From positions 38,652,874 to 38,716,873 of the forward strand of contig CM041090.1 in assembly GCA_023079485.1 (NCBI GenBank): 64,000 nucleotides of DNA. The letters run 5' to 3'. Of this stretch, positions 13,660 through 24,928 are shown one piece after another. Origin of the DNA: Archilochus colubris (Eukaryota > Chordata > Aves > Apodiformes > Trochilidae). Each line of letters begins with the position of its first letter. Position 1 is the first letter of the stretch. The position numbers and the translations under genes are program-made. The notes beneath the pieces were generated by a model. It ran no database searches. It worked only from the letters and a program-made list of their open reading frames with translations, and had not been told where the DNA came from.

Positions 13660-14505
13660 TATTGGTATATTGACAGGGGACACAGACAGACACACAGATG
13701 CTGGACCCGTGCAGCATTACCCTGGGTGCTTTTGGCCAGGGGACTCTTCACAGTAGGTCCCACGGATGGGTTCAAACACTTGGCCCTCGGCAGTCATTTC
13801 TGCAGTGGAGGGACTGGTGGGGACACCCTCCTGTCACCTCTCATGCTAATAGGTGGCATCTGTAAAAGGGGGAGCAGTGCTTTGGGCAGTTGGGTGCCAA
13901 GTTTAGGGGGGCAGCTAGAACCAGTGACAGTATCACCTCTCTCCTGGCACCTGAGAAGAAATGCCACCCTCTCTCCTACCTGCAGCTAAAGGTCCAGGTG
14001 GGACCTTCCATCTCAGCAGATATCTATGGGCTAACAACAATCAATGGACATCTGCAGCACCCAGGTTTCCAAGCATCCTCCATTTTAAGTGCTAGGGACT
14101 GTGTGGCATCAAGGTCAGAGAAGGTCATGTGCATCAAACCCTGTGCAACTTGTTAAGATTTCTTCCTATCTTGCTCTCCTCCAGTCTGGGATCCTCAGAC
14201 ACTGCCCCTGCACCCATTTCTTCTGTCTCAGACCTCTCCTTCCCTTGGCACTCCATCCTGCATCCTTCTGAAGTTGCTCTTTCATGTCTCTTCTGATCTC
14301 CATCTTTGCCAGAGTCCCTGACCTCCAATTTCCACCCTAGATTTGGTCCAGTCCAGCTCCCACCCTTCAGTTGCCATCTCTAGGGCCAAATCCCTGCCTT
14401 GCCAGTTCTCAGGACCACTTTTCCAGCTGTGTCCTCTCGGTCACTTGGGATCAGCCAGCTGTGTTCTTCCTTCTGGAGTCCTTCCCTCCTCAAATCTCCC
14501 TCTGC
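13660..14505. other. Unique non-coding sequence
   Basis: No recognisable element. It ends at a T15 run abutting the next CR1. Confidence 0.45.
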
Positions 14506-14520
14506 TTTTTTTTTTTTTTT
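14506..14520. repeat. T15 homopolymer
   Basis: Uninterrupted run of 15 T, six bases from the 3' end of the adjoining minus-strand CR1. Confidence 0.95.
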
Positions 14521-14526
14521 CCCAGC

Positions 14527-15055
14527 ATAGAATCAGAATCATAGAATTGGCTGGGTTGGAAGGGACCTCAGAGATCATCAAGTCCAACCCTTGATCCACT
14601 CCCACTGCAGTTCCCAGCCCATGGCACTCAGTGCCACATCCAGACTCTTTTGAAATATCTCCAGACACAGAGAATCCACTACTTCCCTGGGCAGCCCATT
14701 CCAATGGCTGATCACCCTCTCTGGAAAGAATTTTTTCTTAATATCTAAGCTAAACCTTCCCTGGCAGAGCTTAAGTCCATGCACTCTTGTCTTACTGATG
14801 GCTGCCTGGGAGAAGAGCCTGACCCCCCCCCTGGCTCACACCTCTTTTCAGGGAGTTGTAGAGAGTGATGAGGTCTCCCCTGAGCCTCCTCTTCTCCAGC
14901 CTCAACACCCCCAGCTCCCTCAGCCCTTCCTCACAGGACTTGTGCTGGATCCCTTCACAGCCTCCTTGCTCTTCTCTGGACCTGCTCCAGCACCTCAATC
15001 TCCTTCCTGAACTGAGGTGCCCAGAACTGGACACAGCACTCGACGTGTGGCCTCT
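14527..15055 (-). mobile_element. CR1 LINE, ORF2 3' part plus 3' UTR (type with CAAGTCCAACCCTTGATCCA)
   Basis: It is well preserved from the tail ('ATAGAATCAGAATCATAGAA') to 'CCAGAACTGGACACAGCACTC'. On the minus strand the ORF2 end is still readable at 14,578-14,784, with W-N-G-L-P-R-E followed by [15 protein letters not shown]. Upstream ORF2 parts ('GAGTGATGAGGTCTCCCC', 'CTCCAGCCTCAACACCCCCA') follow in order. It shares its diagnostic 3' end with the copies at 19,735 (+), 55,294 (-) and 62,795 (+). This resembles the subgroup usually called CR1-J, but that label is from memory. Confidence 0.95.
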
Positions 15056-17204
15056 TAAGTCATTCCTTGTGGTCCCCAGAATGACACTGTCAGCAGTGTC
15101 AGCTCCCTTCTGAGACTGTCCCTGACCAAGATGCCTACAAAAAGGGATGAATAAAGCCAGTCATGTGCTAAGGCCTCTGCCCCTTCAAGACTTTCTCATT
15201 ATTTCATTGCACTCCTCACTCTGTCTGCCATCATCTGAGGGCTCTTTTCTTGAGCTATGATGGGGCTGCTTGCTGCCACACAAATATCCTTTCATTTGGA
15301 GCAGCCCGTGACGGGGCCTCTTCAGCATGAGAAAAATGGTGTATAAATAGCTCACAATCCACCTCACCCTTGAGATCACTGCAGGGACACAATTAATGAA
15401 CAAGCCCATGGTACATAAAGGTGCATTCAGACTAGGACTATCACCAGCTTTTTGAGGAATGTTCTGTGTTCTCCTGGCACTGCTGGGGTTTAGTTTCTCA
15501 AGCTCTCTCCAGCAGCACTGTCCATAGCCTTCCAGATGTCCACCAGCCTGTCCTGAAGCTCTTGGATGCTTAGAAGGAAATAATACATTTTGATAAATTA
15601 TTTCCTTAATAAAAGAAAATTTGTATTAATCCATGGATTCAGCAGTAATTTTTTATGGATGTGGAGCAATAAAAGTTGATTAAAAGGCTGAGATACAGAA
15701 AAAAAAATATCTTGATGCATCCTCTTTTCCTCTTCCCAGGGACAGGACTTTTGACATCTGTTTTCCCTGCCCTGTGGCCATCACTAAGCCCCTCTTTCCT
15801 AAAACAGCTGAATCACCATGCACAGGACTTATCAGAACAGGGATCACAGCAAGAGCAAATTATTGCACATTGAAAAATATTTAACATTTTATTGCAGGGA
15901 GAGGGGTCAGGCTCCCATTGCTTGATGAACCATCAAGTGCATCTTGCCAGCAGCTGGAGAGCTAATTACAGCCCCACGCCTACCCCCAGGACCTCATTCC
16001 TTTTCCCAGAAATGGGGGAGAGGTCCCTGCTCATACCAGTCTCCCCTTGTAGGAATTGGGCTTGGTTTGTTTTTAAGTCCTATAAATACACAAACAGAGC
16101 TAAGGCTTGGGATTCCAGCTAAAAAAAAAAAAAAAGGAAATGGTCAATGTGCATAAACGCCACTAAAATCTCAGTCAAAGCTTGTTCTGCCTCCTTGTTG
16201 ACCTCTTTCCAGTTTTATTTTTCATGGGTTTTCTCCTCTTTTTAAAATCATGACATCTAGGACAAACATAAGAGAGAGGAACCTCACTTGCAGAGGTGGT
16301 GTCTCAGAAGCACATTACTTACCAGGTGCTGGAGACACAGGAAAGAAGGAGCACGTTTTGGGGAAAAAAAAGTTGTGAGATTTGTGCGTGGAGGGGAACC
16401 TGTGAACCTCTTCAGAGGAATCTGAAAAAGACAAGTTAGGAAACCATCATGTGGATGTGGGTAGGGTTCCTTCAGAGGTCCTCACCCCCACAAAAATGTG
16501 TCAGGTTTCTACAGAATGATAACTGCTGCCCTTTGCCAGCCCTGATGACCCCTGGGGGCCCCTCAAGTGCTGCCTCCTGGCCTGATGCCATGCTGTAAGC
16601 AGACACAGCCCAGGTCGTGCACTTTTCCACTGTGAAGTTTCCACTTTGACAGCAGGGCAAGGAACTGCATGTATCAGCAGCACTGCAGATGGAAGAGGAT
16701 GCAGCCCCCAGATGTGCAAATCTCCCCATTCCTGTGCCATGGCTCACTGGCTCTGATCCCAGTGCAAAGGGTTTGGCTGCCAAGCAAGGCAGACCCTGGA
16801 GGGCCAGCAAAGGCAGAAGCAGCAGTGGGGATGGCAGAGTGGCCAAAATTAAGAATTCTCCTCCCTGAGAACAAACCAAGGTCTCTGCTCCTCATCTTAG
16901 GTACCATTGTCAATAGCAATCACAGCCCATGGTTCCTCCCACTGGGATCTGCCCCAGGTAGATGGTGGCTTCAGGGAGAGGACACAGCACTTCTTCAGAG
17001 TCCAACACAGCCATTGCCTCTTTCATTGCCAGCACCAAAGAACCCACAGTAAAACCTGCAGAGCAGAACATGTCCTAAAAGGGAGAGGAGATCTCTGAGC
17101 CCTGGTGTACATCCATGCCTGATGAAAACAAAAAACAAGTGATCCCCCCTCCCAGCAGGGTCTCAATATTGCTGTTTTCTTCTCTGTTGTGCTCAATGCA
17201 AAGC
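15056..17204. other. Unique non-coding sequence
   Basis: Contains an A15 run (16,121-16,135). No transposable element or exon recognised. A frame at 16,472-16,879 on - (135 codons) has no family motif. Confidence 0.45.
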
Positions 17205-17241
17205 ATCATGGAATGGTTTGGGTTGTAAAGGAGTAGAGGGG
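17205..17241 (-). mobile_element. CR1 3'-end piece, left of the LTR insertion
   Basis: 'ATCATGGAATGGTTTGGGTT' is the CR1 3' end on the minus strand. It passes within ~10 bp into 'GAGTAGAGGGG', which corresponds to a site deep in ORF2, so several hundred bases of the CR1 have been lost. It is part of the same element as 17,560-17,910. Confidence 0.75.
17236..17241. repeat. Target-site duplication, left copy (GAGGGG)
   Basis: Six bases immediately left of the LTR, identical to 17,560-17,565 on its right. A 6-bp duplication is typical of class II (betaretrovirus-like) elements. Confidence 0.85.
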
Positions 17242-17406
17242 TGTAGCGGGAGGAGCCATTCTTGCTCCTGAAGCTCGACGAGCTGCTGGTCTCTTCCAGG
17301 ACTCCAGCCACCACACAGCGCTTCCAGGGTAGAAGTGTAGCAGGAGGAGCTTTTCTTGCTCCAGAGGCTCGACAAGCTGCTGACCTCTCCATGCCTCGCA
17401 CCAGAG
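17242..17406 (-). repeat. 94-bp imperfect tandem duplication inside the LTR
   Basis: Unit one (17,241-17,334) and the partial unit two (17,335-17,406) both contain the order GTGTAGC-GGAGGAGC, 'TTCTTGCTCC', 'GCTCGAC-AGCTGCTG' and 'CTCT'. The repeat lies downstream of the AATAAA signal in LTR sense. Each unit ends in GCTACA, the LTR terminus. Confidence 0.85.
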
Positions 17407-17559
17407 TGAGCTGAGGTGCCTTCTGTGGGTGTGTGTCCCACCTTTATTGGCCCCCCGGTCTTGCTCATGCCCAATAGGGGCCTGCCCTAACCAGGCACAG
17501 GTGGACTCACACCCACTCTTTGGCAACTCAAGGCACCTGGTTGACAATGTCTCTCTACA
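17242..17559 (-). mobile_element. Solo LTR of an endogenous retrovirus (318 bp)
   Basis: Read on the minus strand, the element starts TGTAGAGAGACATTG and ends CCGCTACA. This gives the canonical TG...CA ends and a perfect 5-bp terminal inverted repeat (TGTAG/CTACA). A polyadenylation signal AATAAA lies at 17,443-17,448, leaving about 200 bp downstream for R and U5. It is flanked by identical GAGGGG sextamers and sits within a CR1. No gag, pol or env sequence adjoins it, so it is a solo LTR left by recombination between the two LTRs of a provirus. The 6-bp duplication suggests class II (ERVK-like); the exact family is not identified. Confidence 0.88.
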
Positions 17560-17565
17560 GAGGGG
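17560..17565. repeat. Target-site duplication, right copy (GAGGGG)
   Basis: Identical to 17,236-17,241 and directly abutting the LTR end. Confidence 0.85.
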
Positions 17566-17910
17566 GACAATCCCCTTCCTTGACCTGCTGGCCACACTTC
17601 TTTTGATGTAGCCCAGTTGGCTTTCTGGGCTGCAAGCACACATTGCCAGCTCATGGTGAGCTTCTCATCAACCAACACCCCCAAGCCCTGCTCAGGGCTG
17701 TTCTCCATCCATTCTCTGCCCAGACTGCTTTTGTGTTAGGGATTGCCCTGACCCATGTGCAGGGCCTTTCACTTGGCTGTGTTGAACCTGATGAGGAACT
17801 TGATGAACTCTGGATGGTTCCTTTCCCTCCAGTGTCTCAACCACACCAGGCAGCTTGGTGTCACCAGTAAAACTGCTGAAGGTGCACTCAATTCCAGTGT
17901 CCACATCCCT
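17560..17910 (-). mobile_element. CR1 ORF2 segment, right of the LTR insertion
   Basis: On the minus strand this codes for the part of the reverse transcriptase C-terminal to the catalytic core. At about 17,640-17,700 the frame reads [15 protein letters not shown], a well-known CR1 block, followed by the 'GGGATTGTCCCCCTCTGTA' region where the LTR inserted. Further right, 'CAGGCAGCTTGGTGTCACC' and 'GGTGCACTCAATTCC' continue ORF2 in the 5' direction. Stops and indels make it non-functional. Confidence 0.9.
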
Positions 17911-19734
17911 AGAGATTCTGGGATTTCAGGTGGGATTCAGCAAAGTGCTGTTCAGTACAACCACTCTTCAATACCAGCTCCCTGGTGCACAGCAGGGTTA
18001 TTTTTATTAGGTGCCTGCCTCCCAGCCCACCTCACAGTAGGGATTTTTTAATGTTAGCATTCTGCCTCAACAGCACGAGATGGAATTTCTGCACCTCTGA
18101 ACATTTCTCTAAACGTTGCTCATGCTCAGATAGAGGCTTTTTCCTTCATGCATTATGCACATCTGCAGCCTGCAGTGGAGGCAATCAGAGCAGGTTAAAA
18201 GTAACCCTGCTACACCACGTCTGTGCTTTAGGATTTGGGAAATGTTTACTGTTGGCCACGATGTCTCCTTCACAAACACCAGAAGCTCAGATAGAAGCTA
18301 TTGATAAAATATTCTGTTAGCACTACAGGGAGCTTTCTTTGATGTCCCAGCTGTGAGAACATTTGCAAATGTTACACATCACAGGCCTATTAGAAATAGA
18401 AGCGTTTGCTGAATTTTTAAAGAGCTGGCTTAACAATGTGAGTGTTAAATGGAGAGATGCCAACATGGCACAATTACTGCATCATTATTTAAGATTTTGA
18501 GCACAGCAGGTTAAAAGCTCAGGCACTGCTCATCCAAGTGTGTGAAGGTGAGGAAATACTTTTCACATCACCCATTTCGAGAGCCTAAGGCCAGGGTACT
18601 ATCAGATCACCTGGCAGCATCTGACTTTCTCCTTTCCTCCTGCTCTCACACTGAGATGAATCCATTGTGCTTGCCAGGAAAAGAGAAAATGAGAAAAAAA
18701 CCCCAATCCAGCATCTTCTTGGTTGATTGTTCCAGTGGCTCATCATTCTACCCTGAAAAATGGGAAGTTTAGCTCTGGTTAGTGTCTTCCTGCTCTCTCT
18801 GCCACAGTTCCTTGCTCTGCTCTTCCTGTGAGGTATCCAGGGATTTATCTCCAGAGAGATGCTGGTAGAAGGTAATCAGGTCACCTCACCATCTCCTTTC
18901 TGTGGAGAAAACAGTCAGAGCTCTTTAATCCTCATGGTGCAAATCATCGTCTCCATTCCTTGTCACTTCTGTGCCTCCTTTCTCCAGGGACCAATGGCCA
19001 AAGGTGGCTCTGCAAGGCAGTGAAAAGGAGCTGTGGTTTCTACTACACAGCCTGGTCCAGTTCTCATGTGCTTCAGGGCCATCTCTGTCACCAACCCCAG
19101 TCCTGGAGCAGTGTCTCCAGGAGGTGATGAACCATCTAGCACAAGGGACCTCTGCTTCTCTCTCTGTGTAGCAACATATTAAATGCAGATGGTGTGGACA
19201 GACCTGGTTTGCCAAGAAACCCAGGTCACTGTGAGTATTTCACTTGTCTAGCCCCACATTCCTTTCTCAAACCAAAAATATGCTTTGAATGTCATACACC
19301 AGGTGGATTAAGCTTTAAAAACATGTCCAGAAGTAAATCCCATGCCACTCATTTCTTCCTTCTACCACCCCTTGGCACTGCCATTCAGCAGCTCTGTTTC
19401 TCTCACAGCCCCAGATCTTTTCTGAAAAAAAAATAAGAAAGAATTGAAGGAGGGGTGGGTGAGAAACGCTTGGGTTACACATCATCCACCTGCATGGGAG
19501 ATCTCCTGAGATCCAGGTATGTCTCAGCTGCTAGCTATAGGACTTATAATTTTAAAGGTAATGGGTGCCTCATAGCCCCTAATTCCAGTAGGAACTGGGT
19601 CTGTGTTGCCAGGCAGGAGGTAGATGATGGCTGAACAGTGGAGACTTTGGAATCAGCTACTGTGGGTATTCATTTCTCCAGGATGGATGACCATCCTCCC
19701 ATCTAGGATGGATTTCCTCCTCTCCATCCACACA
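17911..19734. other. Unique sequence, possible very old CR1 remnant
   Basis: Mostly unrecognised. About 18,860-18,960 ('GGTAATCAGGTCACCTCACC' followed by a 'CTCCTTTCTGTGGAG' block) faintly follows the CR1 ORF2 3' region on minus, but too weakly to call. Confidence 0.35.
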
Positions 19735-20119
19735 GCTTGGGGAGGGAGCTGGAGAAGAGGAGGCTCAGGGGAGACCTCATCACTCTCTCCAACTCCCTGA
19801 AAGGAGGTTGGAGCCGGGGGGGGGTCAGGCTCTGCTCCCAAGCAGCTCTCAGTAAGACAAGAGGGCATGGACTTAAGTTCTGTCAGAGGAAGTTTAGGTT
19901 AGATATTGGAAAGAAATTATTTACAGAGAGGGTGATCAGGCATTGGAATGGGCTGCCCAGGGAAGTAGTGGATTCTCTGTGTCTGGAGATATTTCAAAAG
20001 AGACTGGATGTGGCACTCAGTGCCATGGTCTGGGAACCACAGTGGTAGTGGATCAAGGGTTGGACTTGATGATCCCGGAGGTCCTTTCCAACCCAGCTGA
20101 TTCTGTGATTCTGTGATGG
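19735..20119 (+). mobile_element. CR1 LINE 3' fragment (same type as 14,527)
   Basis: It starts in ORF2 ('GGAGAAGAGGAGGCTCAGGG') with a small deletion just upstream. The ORF2 end is readable: W-N-G-L-P-R-E then [15 protein letters not shown]. It continues through 'GTGGATCAAGGGTTGGACTT' to a clean octamer tail (GATTCTGT repeated) at 20,098-20,119. A 9-G run interrupts it near 19,817. It is in the opposite orientation to the related copy at 14,527-15,055. Confidence 0.95.
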
Positions 20120-22085
20120 ATCCATTCCTCCATCTCCCCATCCATCCATGATGAGCATCCCCAGTGGATGCAGATGACATTTACCCACAGGAGCACAGCA
20201 AGAGCCAGGGCACCAGATGGCACTCAGTGCCACTCAGCCCAGATGGCAGAACCCAGTGGGCTGTGTCACCATGGCCAAGCAGCTGCCTGGTCCCGTGGTG
20301 CCACAGGTCTCCTGACACAGCCCTCCCTGCTCACAGGCACGCTCTGTCAGAGGGCAGAGAGTGTCCTTTCAGCCTTCCTCCTTCAAAGTAGAGAGATATT
20401 TTCCTGCCAGGCTGCCACGGGGAGTTCTAAACAGGCTTCCCATTCATGCCGAGGTCAATTAACATAGGTACCTAGAGTGGTATTTTCAGAAGCCCCAAGA
20501 TACCAGAGGGCTTTGAAAGGCTGCCTGCAATCACAGAGCTGGGCTCTGTGCAGACCCGGACCCACAGAGCAGCACTGAATGCCAACCAGCCCCAGGTTTT
20601 GACAAACACTCATTTTTTTTCTCTGCTCTGCACATACCACCACCCCGCAAGAAAGAAGGGTTGGTGTAATTAGGGTTGCCTGCTTTGCTGGGTTGATGTA
20701 TTATCCATGCCCAGAAGCTCCAGGCTGTTTTCTTCTCACAGCCCTGGTGATGAAAGAGCAACACTGTGCAGGAGAGTGGAGGTGGCTGAGGGACACAAGG
20801 AGACACTGTGATGTTAAACCTACTTTTTTTCTCACAGCCCAACCCCACTCCTCTGTCCTTTGAAACCTCCCTGCTCTGAGTGCTGGAGAGATACCATCAG
20901 AAAAACAACTGTCTCTTGAACCTCCTGGAGAAAAAGGCCAAACCTCCCATGCCCTCTGTACAGTTTACATAGTTTGGGAGGGGGGGTGAGCAGGGAAAGG
21001 AGACCCCAAACATCATTTGATTTGGCAGGTTTGCTCCTGGGAACCCAGAAGGATGTTTGACCTTCTCCAGACAAGCACAGCACTCACCCCCTGTACTTCC
21101 AGAGGAAAGCTCTTCAGTTCTAGGAAGTTCAGGGAGGGATTCAGAGGAGGCATCAGGCTCTCTGGACCAGGAAACAGGAGGACAGATTCCAAAACTGTTC
21201 CCTCCAGAGGAACCTGGATGGGGAGCAAAGAAATGAAATATTTTTCCCACACTGAGATGAACCCCAGCTCTTGGGGTTTCTGGACAATAACTTTTCTGGG
21301 CAATGCTTTAAGCTGGGCTTGGTCAGGACTAAAAGGAAGAGCAGCTGAAGGATTAACACTTCCCTCCCTAAGAAGCTGATCAGAGAGTCCCAGAACAGAG
21401 GAGAGCTGCTTTTCCTCTTGCACTGCTGAGCTCTTGGAAAATGCTCCCTATGCAGATTTGCTCCCAGCCATCAGGCTGCTGAATGAAAGGGATATTTAGA
21501 GCCAGCTCAGCCACGGGACAAACGATGCTGATGATAAATCCATCCCCAGACACTGAACGGACATGGATGTCCACAGCTAAAATAAACAAATGGTCCAGGC
21601 AGGCTGACAGGCTTGTTTAGATTCTGCTGGGGATGAATCCCAGTGCCCTTTGATCCTGTGATGGTTTTGGCGCCTGGGTTGCTGTCTAGCAGCAGGGTGT
21701 ATTTTTCTATCCTGAGGAGCAAGTGGACGCAGCTGCCTGTGGCTGATTTATAGTAGGAAGTGATTCCCAGGGAATCAAAGCTTCTCACACCCCAAAGATT
21801 GGTGTCTTTTCACCTCGGCCATCGGAGCAATGATTAGAGCTCTGGGGATTTCGGGTGGGAAGATCAGCAAAGTGTTTTGTGCTTTACATAAATCGACTTC
21901 TGCTGGGACTCACAAAGGATGCTCACAGTGGGCTGCACCTTTCTGCATGCCCCGATGCATGGGCATCAGCAGCATTTGCATTTAACCCCATTCTAGAGAC
22001 TCAAAATTCACATTTCTGTGCTCACTGCAGCAATGGGAGGTGAGATCTGGGTTTGGATTTCCTCCATTGATCATTTTGTTCTGTG
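20120..22085. other. Unique non-coding sequence
   Basis: Nothing recognised on either strand; frames up to 136 codons carry no known motif. Confidence 0.45.
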
Positions 22086-22450
22086 TGGAGAAAAGGAGGC
22101 TGAGGGGGGAGCTCATTGCAGGCTGCAGCTTCCTTACCAGGTGAAGAGATGTGGCAGGTTCTGATTTCACTCCTGTGACCAAAGACAGGACTCAGGGGGA
22201 TGAAGCTGATTCAGAGGAGGTTTAGGGGAGGTATCAGGAAAAGATTTTTCACCCGGAGGGCAGCTGAGCACTGGAAAAAGCTCCCCAGGGAAGTGGTCAC
22301 AGCCCCAAACCTGCCTGAGTTCCAGAAGGGTTTGGATGATGCTCTCAGGCACATGGGGTGATCCTGGGGGGGCCCTACACAGGGACAGGAGTTGGAATTG
22401 ATAATCCTGATGGGTCCCTTCCAACTCAGCATATCCTATGATTCTATGAT
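22086..22450 (+). mobile_element. CR1 LINE 3' fragment (third subfamily)
   Basis: The order 'GGAGAAAAGGAGGCTGAGGG', 'GGAAAAGATTTTTCACCCGG', 'GCACTGGAAAAAGCTCCCC', 'GGAAGTGGTCACAGCCCC', 'GGGTTTGGATGATGCTCTC' and 'TGGGTCCCTTCCAACTCAGC' ends in 'CCTATGATTCTATGAT'. The decoded ORF2 end has LPEFQKGLDDA where other copies have LEIFQK or LAVSQP. Only 52,580-53,110 (minus) shares this end. Confidence 0.93.
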
Positions 22451-23026
22451 GCCTTGGGATTTCGGTCTCTATTCAGGAATATGAGACCCTACCAAAATCT
22501 GCTTAGCACTAATGGCTCTGGATTACCAGGCATGTGATTTAGGAGCTGGTTATTGCTTTGCAGGTTCTGATAACCACTCACATCAGCCTCAGAAGACAAC
22601 AAAGTGCTTGTTTATTGCTTAAAAAACTCGAGACCCTGCGGGACAACTGGGAAAATATCTCTGTGCTTCTAGAAGGAGATTTGGCTCCTATCACATCCAC
22701 TGGGAGTGCAAGGCTGAGTCAAACAAGGAGGATTTGCCATCAGCATAATCAGAAATATGGTGAAAGGGAAGGCTGGGATTAAGACTTGGCTCCTGGCAAG
22801 CATATGTGACTTCAGTTAACTGTGCAGAAATCTCTATGCTCAAGTAGTGATAAAAATCAAATAAAAGAAATGTTAAAGCTCAGCTCTGGAGCACATGCCT
22901 GGCTAGTTAAATAGAGAGGGATGTGTACACAAGTATGCAAGTCCATCCTGGATGTTTATTAATGTTTATTAATGCAAATTTAATAAATTTATTAATCTAG
23001 ATCATATGGTTTTTTATTTAACCTCT
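22451..23026. other. Unique sequence, AT-rich at the right end
   Basis: At about 22,950-23,000 the motif TGTTTATTAA is directly repeated within an AT-rich patch. No element recognised. Confidence 0.45.
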
Positions 23027-23498
23027 GTCTAGTTCTGGGGTCCTCAACATAAGAAGGATGTGGAGGAAGTCCAGAGGAGGCCACAACTATGGTCAGAAGG
23101 CTGGAGCATCTCTCCTGTGAAATCAGACTGAGCCTGGAGAAGAGAAGTTTCTGGGGAGGCTTCAGAACACATTCCAGTCCCTGAAGGGGCTACAGGAAAA
23201 GTGGGGAGGGACATTTTACAAGGGCAAGAAGTGACAGGATAGGTGGAGAATGGTTTTAAACTGGAAGAGGGGGGAATTAAGATTAAATATTAGGAAGAAA
23301 TTATTCACTTTCAGAGTGCTGAGACACTGGAACAAGTTTCCCAGAGAAGCTGTGGCTGCCCCATCCCTGGCAGTGTCTCAGCCCAGGTTGGATGGGGCTT
23401 GGAGCAACCTGGGCTGGTGGGAGGTGTCCCTGACCATGGCAGGGGGTTGGAACTGGATAATATTTACAGTCCCTTCAAACACAAACCATTTTGTTATG
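23027..23498 (+). mobile_element. CR1 LINE 3' fragment (type with GGCAGTGTCTCAGCCCAGG)
   Basis: It begins at 'CTAGTTCTGGGGTCCTCAAC' in ORF2 and runs to the 3' end at 'CAAACCATTTTGTTATG'. Positions 23,250-23,460 decode the ORF2 end: W-N-K-F-P-R-E-A followed by LAVSQPRLDGAWSNLGWW. This LAVSQP signature is also found at 31,705, 41,975 (minus) and 56,441, so these are one subfamily. Confidence 0.95.
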
Positions 23499-24223
23499 CT
23501 AATATTTTATGAAATAAAGGTCCTAGTCTTAGATAATGAGCACTGAGGCTCCCACTCTAAACATTCATCAAGCCATCCATAGCCCCTCCAGCTCCTCCTT
23601 GCCTCCCCAAGATCAAGCTCCCAGGGTGAGGTTTCAGCCACTCTGACATCTCCATGGGGAGCATCTCTATTAAGCCAGGACCTCACAAAGCTCACACCTC
23701 TGTGCACAGAAATCTTTCTGGGTTTCCCCCTCTGTTTTGTCCCCCAGGACAAGGCTACTCCCTGGGGACAGCCAAAACCTGGGGGGAAGTTCTGTTTTGA
23801 GGGGCCACTTCATTTTGCAGATTCAGCTTATGAAAAATCTCAGTAAGCAGGAGCTGGAGCAAGGGAACAGCAGTGGCAAAGCAGCAAAAATGCTCCAGTG
23901 ACACCAGTTGCGTGGGCAGACTGGGGCATGCATCAGCCCATTGCTGTTGGTGCAGACCCCAGAAAGCATCTTCTAGATTTGGGGGAAAACCCAATACTGT
24001 AAGCACAGGCAAACAGAGGTGGGTTTTTTGGTCTTTTTGCAGAGAAACCAGGATCTGGCCCTACCTGAAGGCAATGGAAGCTGTGGGAAGCATGGAGAAC
24101 ATCCTGCTCCATCTTTGTGCCAATCACTCAGTGGTTTGCTCTACACAAGGCAGCAACTCACTCTTTCTCACTTTTATTTTTGCAAACCATTCTCTTCATA
24201 ATGGGTATTTGGTCTGAGGAAAC

Positions 24224-24254
24224 TTTTTTTTTTCCTTTTTTTTTTTTTTTTTTT
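24224..24254. repeat. Poly-T tract (T10-CC-T19)
   Basis: Thirty-one bases with only two C interruptions. Confidence 0.95.
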
Positions 24255-24699
24255 GTAATCATTGCACTAAGTCACGCTCATTGGCAGCAGTAGGAAAGAT
24301 TCAAAACAACTCAGCAAACCAGGATTATTTCTCCAGCAAGAATAATGACAAGGATTTGAGAAATTTTGCCCCTGTACTTTGTCTTTCATCAACATGAGAC
24401 CAAAGGTCTTTCAGCCTGGGATAATTCCGGAAGAGAAAACTGCAGCAGAAAGCCTTTCTCATGTCTTGCAGGAATTGCCTGTGAAAAGATAAGCTTACTC
24501 TTTTCCACTGGGAAGCCTCCCTATTCAAGGTGGTCAGCTGTAGGGCTTTTCCCTTGGAAAAAATGCTTGGTTTTTTCTCCCTGATCCATCCCCCTCCCAC
24601 TGACAATATTGTCTTTCAAAACACTGTGGCTATTTGATCTTTTTATTCCCACTGGAGGTTTGATTTCTTTCCTGATTGGGTGGGATGCATTTAATTAGG

Positions 24700-24766
24700 A
24701 AAAAAAAATAAAAAACAAAACAAAACAAAAAAACCAACCAACCAAACAAACAACAAAAAAAAAACC
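24700..24766. repeat. A-rich tract with AAAAC and AACC units
   Basis: About 67 bp lacking G and almost lacking T, built of A runs separated by single or double C (AAAAC, CCAA, CAAA). Confidence 0.9.
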
Positions 24767-24928
24767 AAGCCTGATCCTCATTCATCCTCATGGCTTTGTA
24801 AACAGTTCTGTAGTGGTAGGTAGATACAAACATCCTGTTTTTCCCTCTCTATATCTGATCAGGCCAAAGAAGCAGGAGGATAATTATGTCTTTAAGTAAA
24901 AAAAAAGAAAATAATTCTTTTTTATACA

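Larger units (their letters stand above)
23499..24928. other. Unique sequence with T- and A-rich tracts
   Basis: Apart from the two tracts listed separately, nothing was recognised. No CR1 occurs from here to 30.3 kb. Confidence 0.45.

Noticed and set aside
18860..18960. Possible further CR1 ORF2 remnant on minus
   Set aside because: Only faint ordered similarity; indistinguishable from chance by eye.
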